A DNA stretch of 64,000 bases from Latrodectus hesperus (GCA_037975125.1 CM075853.1:55764091-55828090); one strand, 5' to 3'. Positions 1 through 26,636 are shown, numbered from the stretch's first letter. Notes: generated by a model from the sequence alone, not told the origin. Translations and numbers: made by a program.

Positions 1-1053
<1,053 letters not shown>

Positions 1054-4000
1054 ATACATTACAGGATTCACTTTTATATATAGATTGTTTCCACTTACAT
1101 AACATTAATGTAAATTACGAAAATAGAAGTTAAAACTATTCTAAATAAATTAACTAGTTGTCTTTTCCAGAAAAAATAATTTTGTGTGAATTTCTTACAT
1201 CTGTCTTGGGGAATAATATTTTAATATTTTTTATTAAATCAAAATTAATTTCATGAAAATAAAGTTACCTATTATTATTGTTTGTATTATTTAAAATATA
1301 CATATACTATTGAAAACTAATTTTAATTGCTAATGGTATGAAGAAATTTACATTAAAAGGTAAATGAAATATTTATTTAGCTGTTAGTTTTAAATATTTT
1401 TATAAAGAATTACTGTATAAAAAGATCTTTAAAAGATCTAAATCTTAATTAAAATTGCAATCTTATTATTTCAAATAATTTGTAAATATTTATTAAAAGT
1501 TGAAAAATATTGATGTTTATATATAACAATATTTTAAAATTTATCATTTTTATGTAGTAATGTTAAGTGTTTTTTCGTTACACACATATTTATATCGCAT
1601 TGTATCTGAATCATGGACTAACTGTAAATTCGTGATACGTCACGAAGAAAATTTACTCGACCTTAACAAAATGACAAATTAACAATATTTTTAATAAGCG
1701 ATTCAAAATTAAACCTTCTTATTTTTGCATAAAATATTAAAACTAATAGAATTTTGATGGGGATTATTTAATAAAAAATATGTTATTAAATTAATTTTAA
1801 AAATATGTAGATATATAAATATGGCTCTAAATCATTTAATTGTAAAACATTTTCAATATGGAGTTCCAAAACAATTATGTACTTTTAGACTTTGGGTCTC
1901 AAAACATAATACATATTACACTTTATAAAAAATGTTTACATATTTGAGATTTCTATTTAGTTATAAATTACTCAATAACTTATGTAGATAATTTTGTAAC
2001 ATATCACAGCAAATGATCATTTTATTCAAATTTCAAAATAAATTTTTAGTTTAGGAAAATGTTGAGATACATATTAGAATCTATTGATTTGTTATCGGCT
2101 TAGCAAAACATGAGTTTAATATTATATGTTTTATTACATGTCATAACATATTATAATGAAACATGCACTTACTTCTAATTTTGAAACTATATAAAAATGT
2201 TTTATTAGGGATATAATCGTTTCATTTGAAAAAAGAAATTGAAAAGATCTTTATAAACAAACATTTTAACAAAAATTATAATAATAAAAGAAAGTCATTC
2301 ACATCACAATAAACGTAGATTATTTATATATAAAACTAAATTTCGCAGAAAGATTTCCAAATATCTTCTGCAAATGGTCCTAATTCACAGCATAGATTAC
2401 TTTATCTTACCAATTATTTTAATTATATCTTGTAGATTTCTCTAACACAATCTCAGGTAGCTAATATGCTTCATTAAAATCGAGTATAACGGTGCTCTGG
2501 AGATCATTATTATTCAACGTTGGTAATTATGAGAAAATTGGAATATGATCTACCAATAATGAAGGGGAACATTTGATTCATGAATTTGGAATGTTTCTTT
2601 TACTAATGAAGCAAGATGTTCCGATGTAGCTATTTGTCATTGATGAAAATTGCTGTAAAATGTTTGATCACTTAAAATATTAGAAGAGGAGTTAAATAAC
2701 TTACACTTACACTGGAAAAATTCTCAAAAAACCTAAAAGTTAATTTGAGAAAAGTTTTTATAAAATAGAAAATATGTTTTGATCCTTTATGAGTGCTAAT
2801 TTCATAATAAATTCCATTTATTAACATTTCTGAAAAGTATAACGTTCATATAGTCATAAATAAGAAATCACAAACATAACAAACATTGTTCTTATACTGA
2901 TTTCAGATATAAAATTTAAATAAAAAAACAAACAAATGTGATTGCTAAAATTAATGCACAAAAAATCATTAAGTATTTAATATAACACGATTATGAGAAG
3001 TGTTACTACTTATATATTAAATTAAGTAGCAAAATTTTATAAATTAATGGAAATAATATAGTTTAAAAACACTTGGAAATAATTTCAGATTCAGAATGGA
3101 GCCAGATCTTAAGACCAATTTGAATTTACTGGTAAGATATCGAACGATTTTTTGTTAACTAACTCACTGATGGGTAAAACAATTATTTAGTTTTACACCT
3201 TATAAAAACTCAGTATTTCACTGAAATATATTTAAAAAAAATAAAAGCTATCAATTAGTACAAACCTTTGCTAGCTTATATATCAAGATAATTTCGGACA
3301 AACAGGATTCATTAATGTTTATGATCATATTACAACTATCTATCTATTTTCCCACATGAGGAAGAAAATACATTATTCAATAAACATTTAAGAGAAAGTT
3401 AAAAAGTCTGGAAACAAAATAAAAATGTATTTAAAGGTAATTCTCTGTCTTAAAATTCCACATTTTCTTGTTAGAAACAGAATTTATTCAGCAAAGGATG
3501 ACTAAAATCTTCTTATCTAAAATAGCTCAATGACTAGCCAATGGAATTAACTATAACAACTAATAAAAATAAGCAAAATCGTTTTTTTTACACAATCAAA
3601 TAAGATAAATAATTTTAAGTTATCTAAAGTTATAGTAAACATAAAATGAAATATTAGATGCATACAATAACCAGATAAATATATTACCAGATTGTATGCC
3701 TTTCCAGTTAAAATTTTAGCAATTTTTCTCAATCAAAAATTGTAATTATTTAAAATGCATTAAAATTTTTATCATAAATGTTTGTTGAAGTGCATCATAT
3801 ATATACACAAGGACACTAAATTTTGAAGATTTAAATAAAAAAATATATAAACACGAAGTAATTTTTCTTTACAAAAATTATTTTTAAGAATAAAAAAGAT
3901 TAGAGTATTTTTTTGAAATAAAATAATTTATCAGCTAAAAATTTTACTGAAATTTTTGTCTTCGTTTAGACATTTGACTACAATTCATAAAATTAAAAAA

Positions 4001-4370
4001 AAGATTGAATTACTAATATTTAGATGGAATTATATTCTAAAAAAATGGTTGCGCTTATTAATTGTCAGTAAATGTATAAAATATACCTCCTAAAATATAT
4101 ATAACTTTTGTACTTAATAAAGAAATTTTAAATTTTGGTAAAATATTACGTTATAAGATATGATTCGAACATACTTAGGCATGATAGTTGATTCAAGACT
4201 ATGAAAAATGCATTTGAAACAAATTTTCCACCATGTTCTTGTCGTATTGTAAAATGACCTAACAAAACTCTGAGAAAACAGGTGTTTTTATTTTTATTGT
4301 AACTTTAAAATTAAGAGTTTTTCCTCTTTTCCTTCTAAACTATGCTGTTAGAAAATAAAGGAAAGGATGT
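1054..4370. other. AT-rich spacer
   Basis: Very AT-rich sequence with short homopolymer runs and frequent stops in all six frames. I see no long open frame and no element termini. The only candidate is the short exon-like stretch at 3089-3131, listed separately. The somewhat more balanced patch at 2440-2640 has an acceptor-like site and a donor-like site but every frame between them is closed. Confidence 0.6.
3089..3131 (+). CDS. Weak candidate coding exon (12 codons after an ATG)
   Basis: Seen directly: an acceptor-like sequence ending aatttcag (3081-3088), 43 bases, then a donor-like GTAAGA at 3132-3137. The frame starting at the ATG at 3096-3098 is open to the donor (MEPDLKTNLNLL, ending in phase 0); the other two frames are closed. 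Everything else is inference. No homology is recognised and such patterns occur by chance in AT-rich DNA, so this is only a pointer for transcript mapping. Confidence 0.15.
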
Positions 4371-5110
4371 AATAAAAGATGGTACAATGAGGCAAGTGTA
4401 ATAAAAGAAAAAATTTTTCCTTTTGGACTGGATGGGTTGTCTTGAGAACATTCAAGAACGTTTGTGTTTTATGACATCTTTTATGTGTAAATTTGACCAG
4501 TCGGGATTGAGTGGGAGAGATTTCTGACCTAACACATAGAAGTATCGGAGGTACTATAGAACCTTAGCGAACCAAAAATGTAAAGAGGAGGAGCCAAGAT
4601 GAAAATTATGAAGAATTAAAAACTGCATCTAAAAAAGTAGTAGACACTGATAAAAGGAGTACACGATTGTGGACTGGATCCTCATTGAGCAGAATGAGAA
4701 TAGCTAAAAGATTTTAGTGGCAAGCGGAGTACAACAGTCATGTCCAGTCGAAGCCCTGTCTCGACTTTCCTGAATGTAGCCAAAGATGTCCGACAAACTC
4801 TGAAGGGAGATAGCAAAGAAAAAAGAGAAACCTTATCCTCATAAGGTTTATCTTTTTTGAATAAACCAAGTGAGATGCTGAGCCATTTGAGAGAGATGCT
4901 GAGCAAGTAACCAAGTGAGAGAGATGCTGAGCTATAAGACAAGTGAGATGTTGAAATACCAGCGGATAGTAATGGAAAGCGAAGATTACGAGTAGAGGAC
5001 GGGAAGTGGATGAGAAAAGAGAATCATCGACACTAGAGAACCGGTTAAGCCATTGACTATAGGAGCCACCACAATACTACTACTACTAAATGGGGTGAGT
5101 CTGATTTCTC
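4371..5110. other. Purine-rich, more GC-balanced segment of unknown nature
   Basis: About 700 bases of purine-rich sequence (plus strand) with clearly higher GC than the surroundings. It contains a strong hairpin (4819-4858), three copies of GAGATGCTGAG (4872, 4893, 4921) plus a variant at 4945, an (ACT)n-like run near 5070-5090 and a donor-like GTGAGT at about 5096. A minus-strand 86-codon open frame crosses it (4942-4682) but has no recognisable domain. It may be a transposon fragment, perhaps LTR or leader sequence, or a non-coding exon. I cannot decide between these. Confidence 0.3.
4819..4858. repeat. Hairpin, 18-bp arms with 4-base loop
   Basis: The left arm 4819-4836 and right arm 4841-4858 are reverse complements at 17 of 18 positions, around the loop CCTC. 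The core is aaaccttat/ataaggttt. It sits in the purine-rich segment of unknown origin. Confidence 0.8.
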
Positions 5111-8157
<3,047 letters not shown>

Positions 8158-8319
8158 TTCCTTAGGTTATTTAGATTAAATTAAAATTACTTTTTTATAT
8201 TAATTAGAACTTTTAGAAAATTATTATTGACAAATGTTATGATATCATTATGATTAATCCAGTTGTTAAACTGAAAATTCTATAATCGTGATTTGTTAAT
8301 CCTATCTACAAATGCGCAG

Positions 8320-8377
8320 CAGGTTCATTTTTGGACTTTGTGCCATAAATCTCACCCAACTAACCTATCTAGATATT
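8320..8377 (+). CDS. Candidate internal exon, unrecognised
   Basis: Seen directly: an acceptor-like run ending aaatgcgcag at 8319, 58 bases of balanced composition, then a consensus donor GTAAGT at 8378-8383. Two frames are open across it. The one ending in phase 0 reads FGLCAINLTQLTYLDI, which resembles a leucine-rich-repeat segment. The motif is too short to assign a family. No partner exons were found within 5 kb, so the call rests on splice-site shape and open frame alone. Confidence 0.25.
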
Positions 8378-8383
8378 GTAAGT

Positions 8384-11300
8384 AAGTAATACATCCTTTT
8401 GAGAACACATTATACATTAAAGGTCGTACTGAATTACATTCTAGGAAACTATGCATCATGTATGGATTACATCGATCAAATATATTAATATTCTGGAAAA
8501 TTATAAACATCCAAAGAAGTAATTAAGTTTCACAATTTATGTCTGTATATTTAATTGCATATTATCAAAAAATTAGGATTTAGGTAATGTTAGATTATTA
8601 TATGCATAAAATATAACAATTTCTTTATCACCAATATTTTTTTATTTAAAAATTAATATTTTATTTTGCGGTATGGTAGCAGATATTCTTATGTCACATT
8701 ATATTAAATTAGAAGTTTAAAATGAATTTCCTGGATTTTTTTCATTATAGATATTTTTTCATATAATTTGGAATATTTTATTTCATAATAATTTATTCTG
8801 TATTTATCGAATACATTTTTTTTAAAAATAAATAATTAAGAATTTATGAATCTAAATTAGTAAAATAATTCAAAATAAACCAATTTGATTTCATTTCATT
8901 ATGTGAATAGTATATTTTTACAATCAAATGAATTTACTTATTTATATTGAATTATGATATCTTTTACTAACAAAATTGTAAAGGATGGTTTAAGTGTGCA
9001 CTGAATAAGATTAAAAAAACTTGTTTTAATAGTTTTCAAAAAGACATATAACATTTATGAAAATTTTGAGTTCTTATTTAACATTAGTATGCATTGAAGT
9101 ATTTTGTTGCCTTTTTATAGCTTTCTATTTGTTTTCTTAGAAAATTTAATGGATTAAATTGTGTAAGATATTTAGAGAAAATTATTTTTCTGTTTTTACG
9201 TGATTTAGAGTACTTTTAGCGCACTTTTACCAGCAAAAGAAACTTCAAATGTGACTCCATCTATGTAAAATAATATTAACTCAGTTTAAAAAAACAAGCT
9301 TTTAGATTTTAATATGCTTTGAATATATGAATAGAAAGGAAAAAAATATATTAAATTTTATGCAGCTGCCAAAACATCTGCTTAGTTAGCTGGCATTCTT
9401 CATTCCACTTCACTGTTTATGAAGACGGTAGCTGCGCAGCAAAAATCATTTTCTGTTTTAATTTTCACAAAAATAAATTTATAACAATGTTCATTGTGAT
9501 TTTCATTAAAGTTAACTTGGGTTAAATTTCATGTAACCAGGAACATTAGAAAATGATGTAAGCAATTTAAGGACACAGGATGCAAACTACTTATACATAA
9601 TCAAAATTCAGATAAAAATGTGGAGAGTATGGTTCAGGGTCTCTATCTTTGTGTAAATAAGTTTCTTTATCTACTGAAATCGAATTTAAGATTTCTGCAA
9701 CAGATATCAGGTATATCTTACCTTACCTTATTTAAATAATTATAAACCAGAAAATAATGAATGTTTGCAAATTGGGCAGACAGGTCATTTAAAAAAATTA
9801 TTTTGTGGAGTTTCGTGATTTTCTTTTTGAGAAGCAATAACATAGTAATAGCTTTTTAACATGTTTTATGATTAATCATGAAATGAGTATACCAGATAAT
9901 GTCATAATAAAGTGCCAGTGTTTTAAGGCATACTGCACAGAAGAGTCATAGGAAAATGTTTAGGATTAGTAGGAACGCATATAATGCCGAGGTGAAACCA
10001 TAGATGGATACATTTAGTATCTTTAATTTTGCTTATAATTATTATTATCAACCATGTAATAAAAAATTAATTTTTAGTGTAAAATATTTTTCGTGATATT
10101 TTCACTCTGTGTAGAATTATTTATATAAGGTACGCTGTATTTCAAAGTTTCACTTTAAATCTTCAATTCTCGTTTGGTATATAAAGATCTGTAAAGACCT
10201 TATGTATGGATTCATAGTTATATACATTAAAGAAAATCCTAAAATTTACAAAATTCTGTTAAATAACTGAATTAAATCATTAAGTACGAAAGTTTAATGT
10301 ATTTTATTTATTTTATTCTGTAAAAATAATGTAAGCAATACAACAACTTTTAAAACAATAAGTACCATGATCATATTAACATACATTTTACTTATATATC
10401 TCAATTCAAAATTGACTTATTTATTCACATTTAGATAAAGCTTTGTTAACTATTTTACAATAGTAATGCAATTCTAATTTAACAAAATTCTCCGTTGTTT
10501 TATTTGTAATCAGTATTTTTAATAGAAAATTCAAATATTGTACCTGAAATGGGGCATGCTAATTCCCCCTGATATAACATTGTCGTTAATATATAATAGC
10601 AAAATGTCACATTTCATTTCAGCGAATTGCTTAAGATGGGAAAATAGTTGTTAATGTACACTTAAGATGCACTCATGGGACCAAAGAAATGCTTAGTAGA
10701 AAATGTCTTTTGAGAAATATTTAGTCAAATTAACTTTCTGTCTGTGGCAATAACTTTCAACATATTTTAATGGAACTGTGTGATTTTGTGAACACTTTAG
10801 AATGACTTTATGAATATTTATTTCAAAAAAGACAAATACATTTTGAAATTTGTTTAATATTGTTTTCCAATCACTTAAAATAATATAAACTGCAATTACA
10901 TTTTTGTTGCAAAAAACACTTATAAAAAGAGTAAAGATTAAATATTTTTGTATAACTTTTTTGTTAAAATACGTAATTTTTTTGTTCCCTTTATGAATAC
11001 TCTAAATTAAATTAGATTTACTAACTACACTTACTAACTATGTATACTAACTTAGAATTATGTGTTAAAAATTGTTTTAAAGGAACTATTGAATGCAAAC
11101 ATGTAATGTCACCCATTTTCCTAACTCTAATTTCGTAAGACCGTTTGTATCTTATTTTTCAAAAAAAAAAAATACGAACTACAAGAATCATCAATTTGAC
11201 TGAAGAAACTGAACTATTTAGATGTGCTATACTGTAAATTTGAAACATTTTTATTTAAAATATGTTAATTCAAAAATTCTAATTGAAACAAACAAAATTT

Positions 11301-13177
11301 ACATTAGAAAAGTTTAGTGTAGTGAAAAACAAATGCGCAGTTTTATGCGTTATACATTTTTATTTATTTCACAATTATTTAAAATATTTGTCTTAAATAT
11401 CTTCATCACAAAAAATATCAGACACACTAGAATTAACTATATGATAGAAAATGCATTTCTTCTCGAAATATCATTTATTGCAATATGATATTTAGCAAAT
11501 GTGCTAAATGCAAGTGCATTTGCTTAAAATTAAGTTCTTTCAACTCATATGGACATAATAAGACCCTTTTAAAGAAAATGAACATATTTTATTTTTAATT
11601 ATTATTTGTTATACAAATAATTTATTTTATTGTCATCAATAATGACAAATAAATATCAATAAATATATTCAGTCAATATAAACAAACGAAAATTTCTGTA
11701 CATAAAAAGTCATAGTTGATTTCTTTTTCAAAATTATGAGGAAACAAGTGTTAAGAAAAGTGATTTGAACTAACTGAGCCATGAACCAGCTGAAATGCAG
11801 TTTTTTTAAACTGCTAGTTTTGTACTACTTTTTTTTTTAAAAAAAATGGAAATTTTTTAAATATGAATCTGGATTTTTTATACGAATACTAAATTTTCTA
11901 AAAACAATTGTGAATAAAATGGAAACTTTTTTTTATTTTAGAAATTCTAATAATTGTGTATTAATATAGTTCATTTAGGAATAAATTTACTAGTTTGAAA
12001 TTATCATACACTTTTAAAAAACGATGTAGGTATTAAAAGAAAATATTCAAAATAGAGTTCATATATATGGATATAGAGTAGTCTATTGGAAGAATCTACT
12101 TCTAAATGTTCCTTTACATTTTAAAAGGGTATGATCAGAATATCCAAGACAATAATAAAATGGCTTATAGTTTTTTATAATTATAATTGAAAAAATTTAA
12201 TTATTTTGTATTAAGGAATAATTTCTGCATTTTATGATATATTATGTTGCACTCAAGCAACCCTGGATATCTTAAATTTCTCATGTATTTAATTTGATCT
12301 CAGGTATTTATTAAATATTCCTTCTTTATTAAAGAGGTTGTGAGAAACACAAGCATTTTATCTCATTTTAGGAAATATTAATGTCACTAATTAACTATTA
12401 AGAACCTAACACTATCACGTGTACAATAACCAGTTATAAAGAAATTTCTGATCTTAGAGGTTTACAGAAGGAATGCTTGTCTAATCAAGCACAGAATCAA
12501 AAATAAGTTGAAGGAGACAAGTAAAATTTTTATTTTATTTTAGTTTAATTCAGTTACTGATAAACTTTTTTAGGTTAAAAATTCGCGTGCAAATTTTATT
12601 ATATTTGCAAATGCATGTCTCATGAGATTTTATTTTTTAACACATTCCATTACATTCCTTATTTTAAATACATATTTTTTATACTTTTTAACTATTCATT
12701 GAATTTATACGCAAAATTTATCTCACTCGTAATGAAGAAGATAGAAACGTAAAATAATTAAATGCAAAGTTTTATTAATTAGAAATTCAAACATTTTTGT
12801 TATTAAAATATCTCAAACAAATCTTTCTTTTATTATTGAACAATTAAATACCTTTCATGATGTAAATTTCTCTGATGATATAAATATTCAGTAATTGCAT
12901 TTTGCTAACCTTTGTAATCTATACTGTCAAGAAATATAAGTGCTTTTAATAGCAATTCATTTATATATTTTCTCAATGTTTATTGTAAGAATATTTTCTG
13001 TTAAATATATTATTTCATCATCCTTTTGCTTAGTAGGTTTTGATTGAAATCAAATTTGACTGCTTGTCAATATTACTTAACTTATTGATTAAGTGCTTAA
13101 ATCTCGGAATAGTTTGAGAAAAAATTTGAACTTTGAAATTGAATTGTATTGTGAAAAAATTGAATTGAAGAAGAAAT
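8384..13177. other. AT-rich spacer
   Basis: Nearly 5 kb with no supportable gene. A weak zinc-knuckle-like string near 9762-9806 and an imperfect stem near 9387-9434 were considered and rejected. Confidence 0.6.
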
Positions 13178-13243
13178 TCTCTGATCAGTAATAATTTAAC
13201 ATAATAACATAAGTAATTATGTTAAATTATTACTGATCAGAGA
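13178..13243. repeat. Perfect 28-bp inverted repeat with 10-base loop
   Basis: The left arm 13178-13205 (tctctgatcagtaataattt then aacataat) is exactly reverse-complementary to 13216-13243. The loop is 13206-13215. Flanking bases extend the pairing with a one-base bulge (aaatt against aaat). It could be a small snap-back element, a MITE core or a hairpin RNA precursor. No coding potential. Confidence 0.85.
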
Positions 13244-13617
13244 TTTCCATTTAACACCATCTAAGATGTATTAATATCATTATTTTTATGAAGTGAAAAT
13301 AAATTTCTTTCATTGTATTTAATCAATAAATATTTTGAGTTTTATTATTCATCGCTATTTCATGATATCATACTCAAGTTCACGCTTATTATTTAATAAG
13401 TTTAACTAAAAAAGTTATTTAACACATCAAATCAAAATTTAATTTCTCATACCATAAATATTATTACAATAATGTCACTTTTAATGTAATAAAACAAATA
13501 AACAAATAATTATAATTTATTAATGCATCATATCTAATAAATAATGTTCATGGTACTTTATTTGCTTTTTGAAACGCCTTTTTAAGTAATGAAATTATTT
13601 GCATAGTTTATTTTGCT

Positions 13618-13982
<365 letters not shown>

Positions 13983-14021
13983 ATGTAATAGTAATGGTAC
14001 TTATTTGCATATACTGCAAAT

Positions 14022-14816
14022 ATGAAAAGTCATTTGCTTTACAGCGCATGCCTATTAGCATTATCTTTGGGTAAAAAGAAGGCGGATTCTGAACGAGCAT
14101 TAGTTACTTCTCTGCACATCATGCCTTCTTTGCAAGCAAAAGCGCTACTTGTAAAATTGTTCTACCAGAACCAGCAGAACTCCGTTGCAGCTGTAAAAGA
14201 ACTCATGAAGCCCATTTCAACTTAATGGACAAGTCAACACCCACAATTGTCGAATTTGGCCAGCGGAAAACCCTCGCGCTATCCAGGAAAAACCCTTGCA
14301 TCCTGAAAAAGTGTCAGTATGGTGTGAGTTTACGGCTATTTTTGTGATTGGACCGTATTTTTTTAAGAGATAACTGCAAATATAATCAAAACCTGTTCGA
14401 TCACAGGACAACGGTACCAAAATATGTTGAGGTATTTTGTAATCCCACAACTTCAGCAGCGTGGATGCCTTCAGGACATCATTTTCATGCAGAATGGCGC
14501 ACCTCCTCATATTGATCGTCGTGTAGAGCAACTGCTAGCAATGCATTTTACTGAGGCACGGGTTATCAGCCGTCATTTCCCTACAGTATGGCCTCCTCGT
14601 TCACCGGATATCAGCCCCTGCGACTTTTGGTTGTGAGTTTTTTTAAAGGGCAATGTCTACCGTAAAAGGCCAGCATGTGTACCAGATCTGAAGGACAGCA
14701 TTCGGCGCCATATTCTTGATATTCCGACAGACTCACACCGGTCTGCTGTCGAAAATATGGCTCTGGGATTAGAGCACATTGTTGAAAATGAAGAAGGGCA
14801 TATTGAACAGTTGTAA
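14022..14816 (+). pseudogene. Mariner-like transposase remnant
   Basis: N-terminal part (14022-14225) contains LVKLFYQNQQNSVAAVKE, the typical opening of the helix-turn-helix DNA-binding region. The next recognisable part (about 14230-14350) reads VNTHNCRIWPAENPRAIQEK, which in intact relatives follows the first catalytic aspartate. Some 120 residues in between, including that aspartate, are therefore missing. A frameshift near 14365 leads to the C-terminal part (14370-14816) with MQNGAPPHID and PPRSPDISPCDFWL. The second catalytic aspartate is asparagine here (QNG instead of QDG). TGA at 14635-14637 replaces an expected tryptophan. By my count 42 residues separate the second and third catalytic positions, wider than the classic DD34D. 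The original stop is TAA at 14814-14816. Confidence 0.88.
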
Positions 14817-14903
14817 CGCTACTTTTTCATTATTATTTTTTAACATTTATAAAGCATATCAAATGTTTTTATTTGTATTACAGCGCCATCTATCGGTGAA
14901 ATT

Positions 14904-15137
<234 letters not shown>

Positions 15138-15182
15138 TAGATTAAAAATAATTCGAATTAAAAATAGAATGACAGTAAAATA

Positions 15183-16713
15183 CACTGCTCAAAACAATTA
15201 AAGGATATTGTGGTTTTAGGTGAATCTTGTGGTTGGGTTGGGAAACTTTTTAGCTGATTGATACGTGGTCGACAGATGTAGTGGGTTATATAAAAATAAA
15301 TTACACATGTTTGGCAGAAAAAAATGTCTTTTATTGACCATTTGTGAACAAAAGGAAAAAATATACAATTTTTGCATGTGAGAAAAAAAGAATAAGAAAA
15401 GGTGTTGTCTTCAAAGAAAATCATTTTCAGTAGGTGGTATGGTTTCCACGGACGGCCAGCAACGTTGAACACCTTTGAAGCATGGAGTCAATGAGGCTAT
15501 TAATCACGAGTTGGGGTATTCTGTCCCACTCTTACAGAAGAGCACTTTCCAGTTCTTGGAGAGTTTGTGGGAGTGGCCATCAACTCGTCTTCCTAGAGCG
15601 TCCTAAACGTGCTCTATTGGATTCATGTCTGGAGAATACGCTGACAATTCCATTCGTACTATTCCTTCCTTGAAAAGGAAATCTTCCGCCATGTTTGCAC
15701 GATGTTGCCTGCAGTTATCGTCCATTAAAATGAAGTCATCTCTGATTGCTGCCTCGTAAGGGACTACAATAGGTCTGAGGATCTCACCCCTATATCGGCG
15801 ACCAGTCAGAGGTCCATCTCGAATGATAAAGAGGTTTGTGCGCCTGTCAATGGAGATGCCACCATACATCAACACTCCCCCATCACCAAATCTGACACTT
15901 TCGTGCACGAACGCTGGATTATTCCTACTGCCACGGTCCCTCCAGATGAAAATACGCCTATTATCAGGATGAACAAAAAAACGGGACTCGTCAGAAAAAA
16001 GAACATTGTTCCATTCATTTCTCCTCCAGTTCACATGCTCTGTTGCCCACTCCCTGCGGTCGCGACGATGCCTTGATGTCATTTTAACACATACCATCGG
16101 TCGGTGAGCATACAGACCTACACCATGGAACCGGTTTCGGACAGTCTGAGTTGAAACTGTGGTGTCAGTAGCAGGGCGAAGGTGTTGTTGGAGAAGAGTA
16201 GCGTTCGTATTTCGGTGTCTCCGAGCCGTTAACACTAAATAACGATTTTCATTGGGTGTTGTTGCTCATCTACGACCTTGCCCTGGTCTTCGGCCTGCAC
16301 TTCCAGTCTCCAAGAAACGGTTCCAGATCCTGGAAATCACACTTTGTAACACTCCAATGGCTTGCGCTACTCCGGCTAGAGTTTGGCCCCTTTCTAACTT
16401 ACCAATAATTCTCCAAGCTTCTGAATCGGTTAAATGACTGGGCTGAGACATCGTACTCATCGAAACAAAGCAGTCACAGAATACTGATCATCCTTGTATT
16501 CATTGTGTTTTATTCAGTTGAAAGTCTAATTTCATTCACTGCCGCTGAAATGACGTTTTTGATGTCGAACTCAAAATCAGCATTCTCCACAGTTTGAAAA
16601 TCAGAAAAATTTTCATTTGTGATTCTCTTCTTCCATTTTCAGCAAAACAAAATTTCGTTTATATCTTTATTTTATGTAAAATTTACAATATCCTTTAATT
16701 TTTTTGAGCAGTG
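15183..16713 (-). mobile_element. Tc1-like DNA transposon, full length, inactive
   Basis: A 1531-bp element flanked by TA at 15181-15182 and 16714-16715. Its roughly 30-bp terminal inverted repeats (15183-15212 and 16684-16713) start cactgctcaaaa and share aattaaaggatattgt, the usual Tc1-type terminus. One transposase gene on the minus strand fills the interior. Both ends and the target duplication are intact, so this is a complete insertion, but the gene has premature stops and a frameshift. Confidence 0.95.
15427..16460 (-). pseudogene. Tc1-like DD34E transposase, disabled
   Basis: Would bind the element's inverted repeats and cut and paste it at TA sites. The N-terminal helix-turn-helix reads LTDSEAWRIIGKLERGQTLA (about 16440-16380). 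The first catalytic aspartate is in LFSDESRFF, the second in LMDDNCRQH and the glutamate in SPDMNPIEHV; 34 residues lie between the last two, so it is DD34E. Lesions: an in-frame TGA near 16254-16256 separates the N-terminal domain from the core, TAG at 15603-15605 replaces the tryptophan after IEHV, and a frameshift near 15570 moves the C-terminal part (with a further stop) into another frame ending at TGA 15427-15429. The start is taken at the ATG at 16460 or the second ATG at 16451. Confidence 0.92.
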
Positions 16714-16715
16714 TA

Positions 16716-17936
16716 TACTATTTTTACTAGGATTCCCTATATTCTAACTAAATACAGTTAAATAAAATACAAGCTAAACAAATAATAGGAATCGATCTTA
16801 AATAAATATAAAAGGTTGTTTAGATAATAATTTCTGTCTTTCAATTCATATGACGTAAGAATCAATAAAGTTGTATTTCTAGCTCAGAGATTTGTATTCT
16901 ACATTATATAAAGCTTTGAATAATGGAGTTTTGAAAAAGAAGTATCCGTCTATAGAAAAAAAATTGACAAAATGTGTAGTATTTATTCAGGCGAAGATGA
17001 TTCATCAAAGAATAAAGAGCTTAAGCACGCAATTTCTCGTGATGAAATATATCCAGATTTATGCTTGAAAAACTAGGTTAATGGTGGACTTCAGAAAAAT
17101 AAAATAGTTTTATGTCATTGATGTGTCTTAAGCTTGTTTTAACAATAAAATAAAATATGTTTTTATGCTTAATAAATTATTTTTTCTACTTAATAAATAT
17201 ATTTAAATCTATCAATGTTGAAGATAACCTGAAATTTTATTTTTCGTTTAACCAAAAATAAAACTTAAAACTAAATTCAATTACAGTTTTTCATAAAAAC
17301 AATTTGTCTTAAGTTGAGTTGGGCTATCAGTTTTTGAAATTTCTTCATAATATAATTTCAAAAATATTATTAAGCTCTTTTTAGGTACATATTTCCTTTC
17401 AAATAACAACAAGACATTATTTTCTTATTTTTTTATATTTAACAATTTAATAATCATAATTACTGGGGATGTTTATTGATCAATCACTTTACGTTAAAAA
17501 GAAGTAGGGAAATAAACAGATAAATAGAAGAAGGAATTTATATTAATATTTTATATAAAAAAGGCATGTATATAATAATTGATGGATTGCAACATTGAAG
17601 AATTTAAGCGTGTGATTCCTGAATGTTTTAATGAGCACGTTATCTTAAGACGTTCAAAAGTTAATATCTTAAAGTTAAATAACAATATGAGGATGTGATA
17701 ACGATAAGTACATAAAAATTTATTTTCATATTTCTTAACAATTAAATTAAGATGATTTCTGAGTTTCATCTTTTAGAGATTAGAACATTATATCTTTCAT
17801 CATTTAAAAATTGCATTACTGAACAAATATTTATATTATTTTCATTTACAATAATAACTCAGTAACAGGGTTTTAAATATTTAATAATTTTGTATGTCCG
17901 TCATATTTCACCATAGAATTAATTGAAAAATAATAT
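16716..17936. other. AT-rich spacer
   Basis: No gene supported; the 72-codon open frame at 17551-17769 has random-looking composition. Confidence 0.6.
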
Positions 17937-26552
<8,616 letters not shown>

Positions 26553-26564
26553 TATATATATATG

Positions 26565-26636
<72 letters not shown>

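Noticed and set aside
9387..9434. Imperfect stem-loop resembling a pre-miRNA
   Set aside because: Only about seven contiguous pairs near the loop and bulges beyond; no known miRNA seed recognised.
9762..9806. Zinc-knuckle-like peptide CLQIGQTGHLKKLFC
   Set aside because: One cysteine is missing and spacing is off by one; no retroelement sequence around it.
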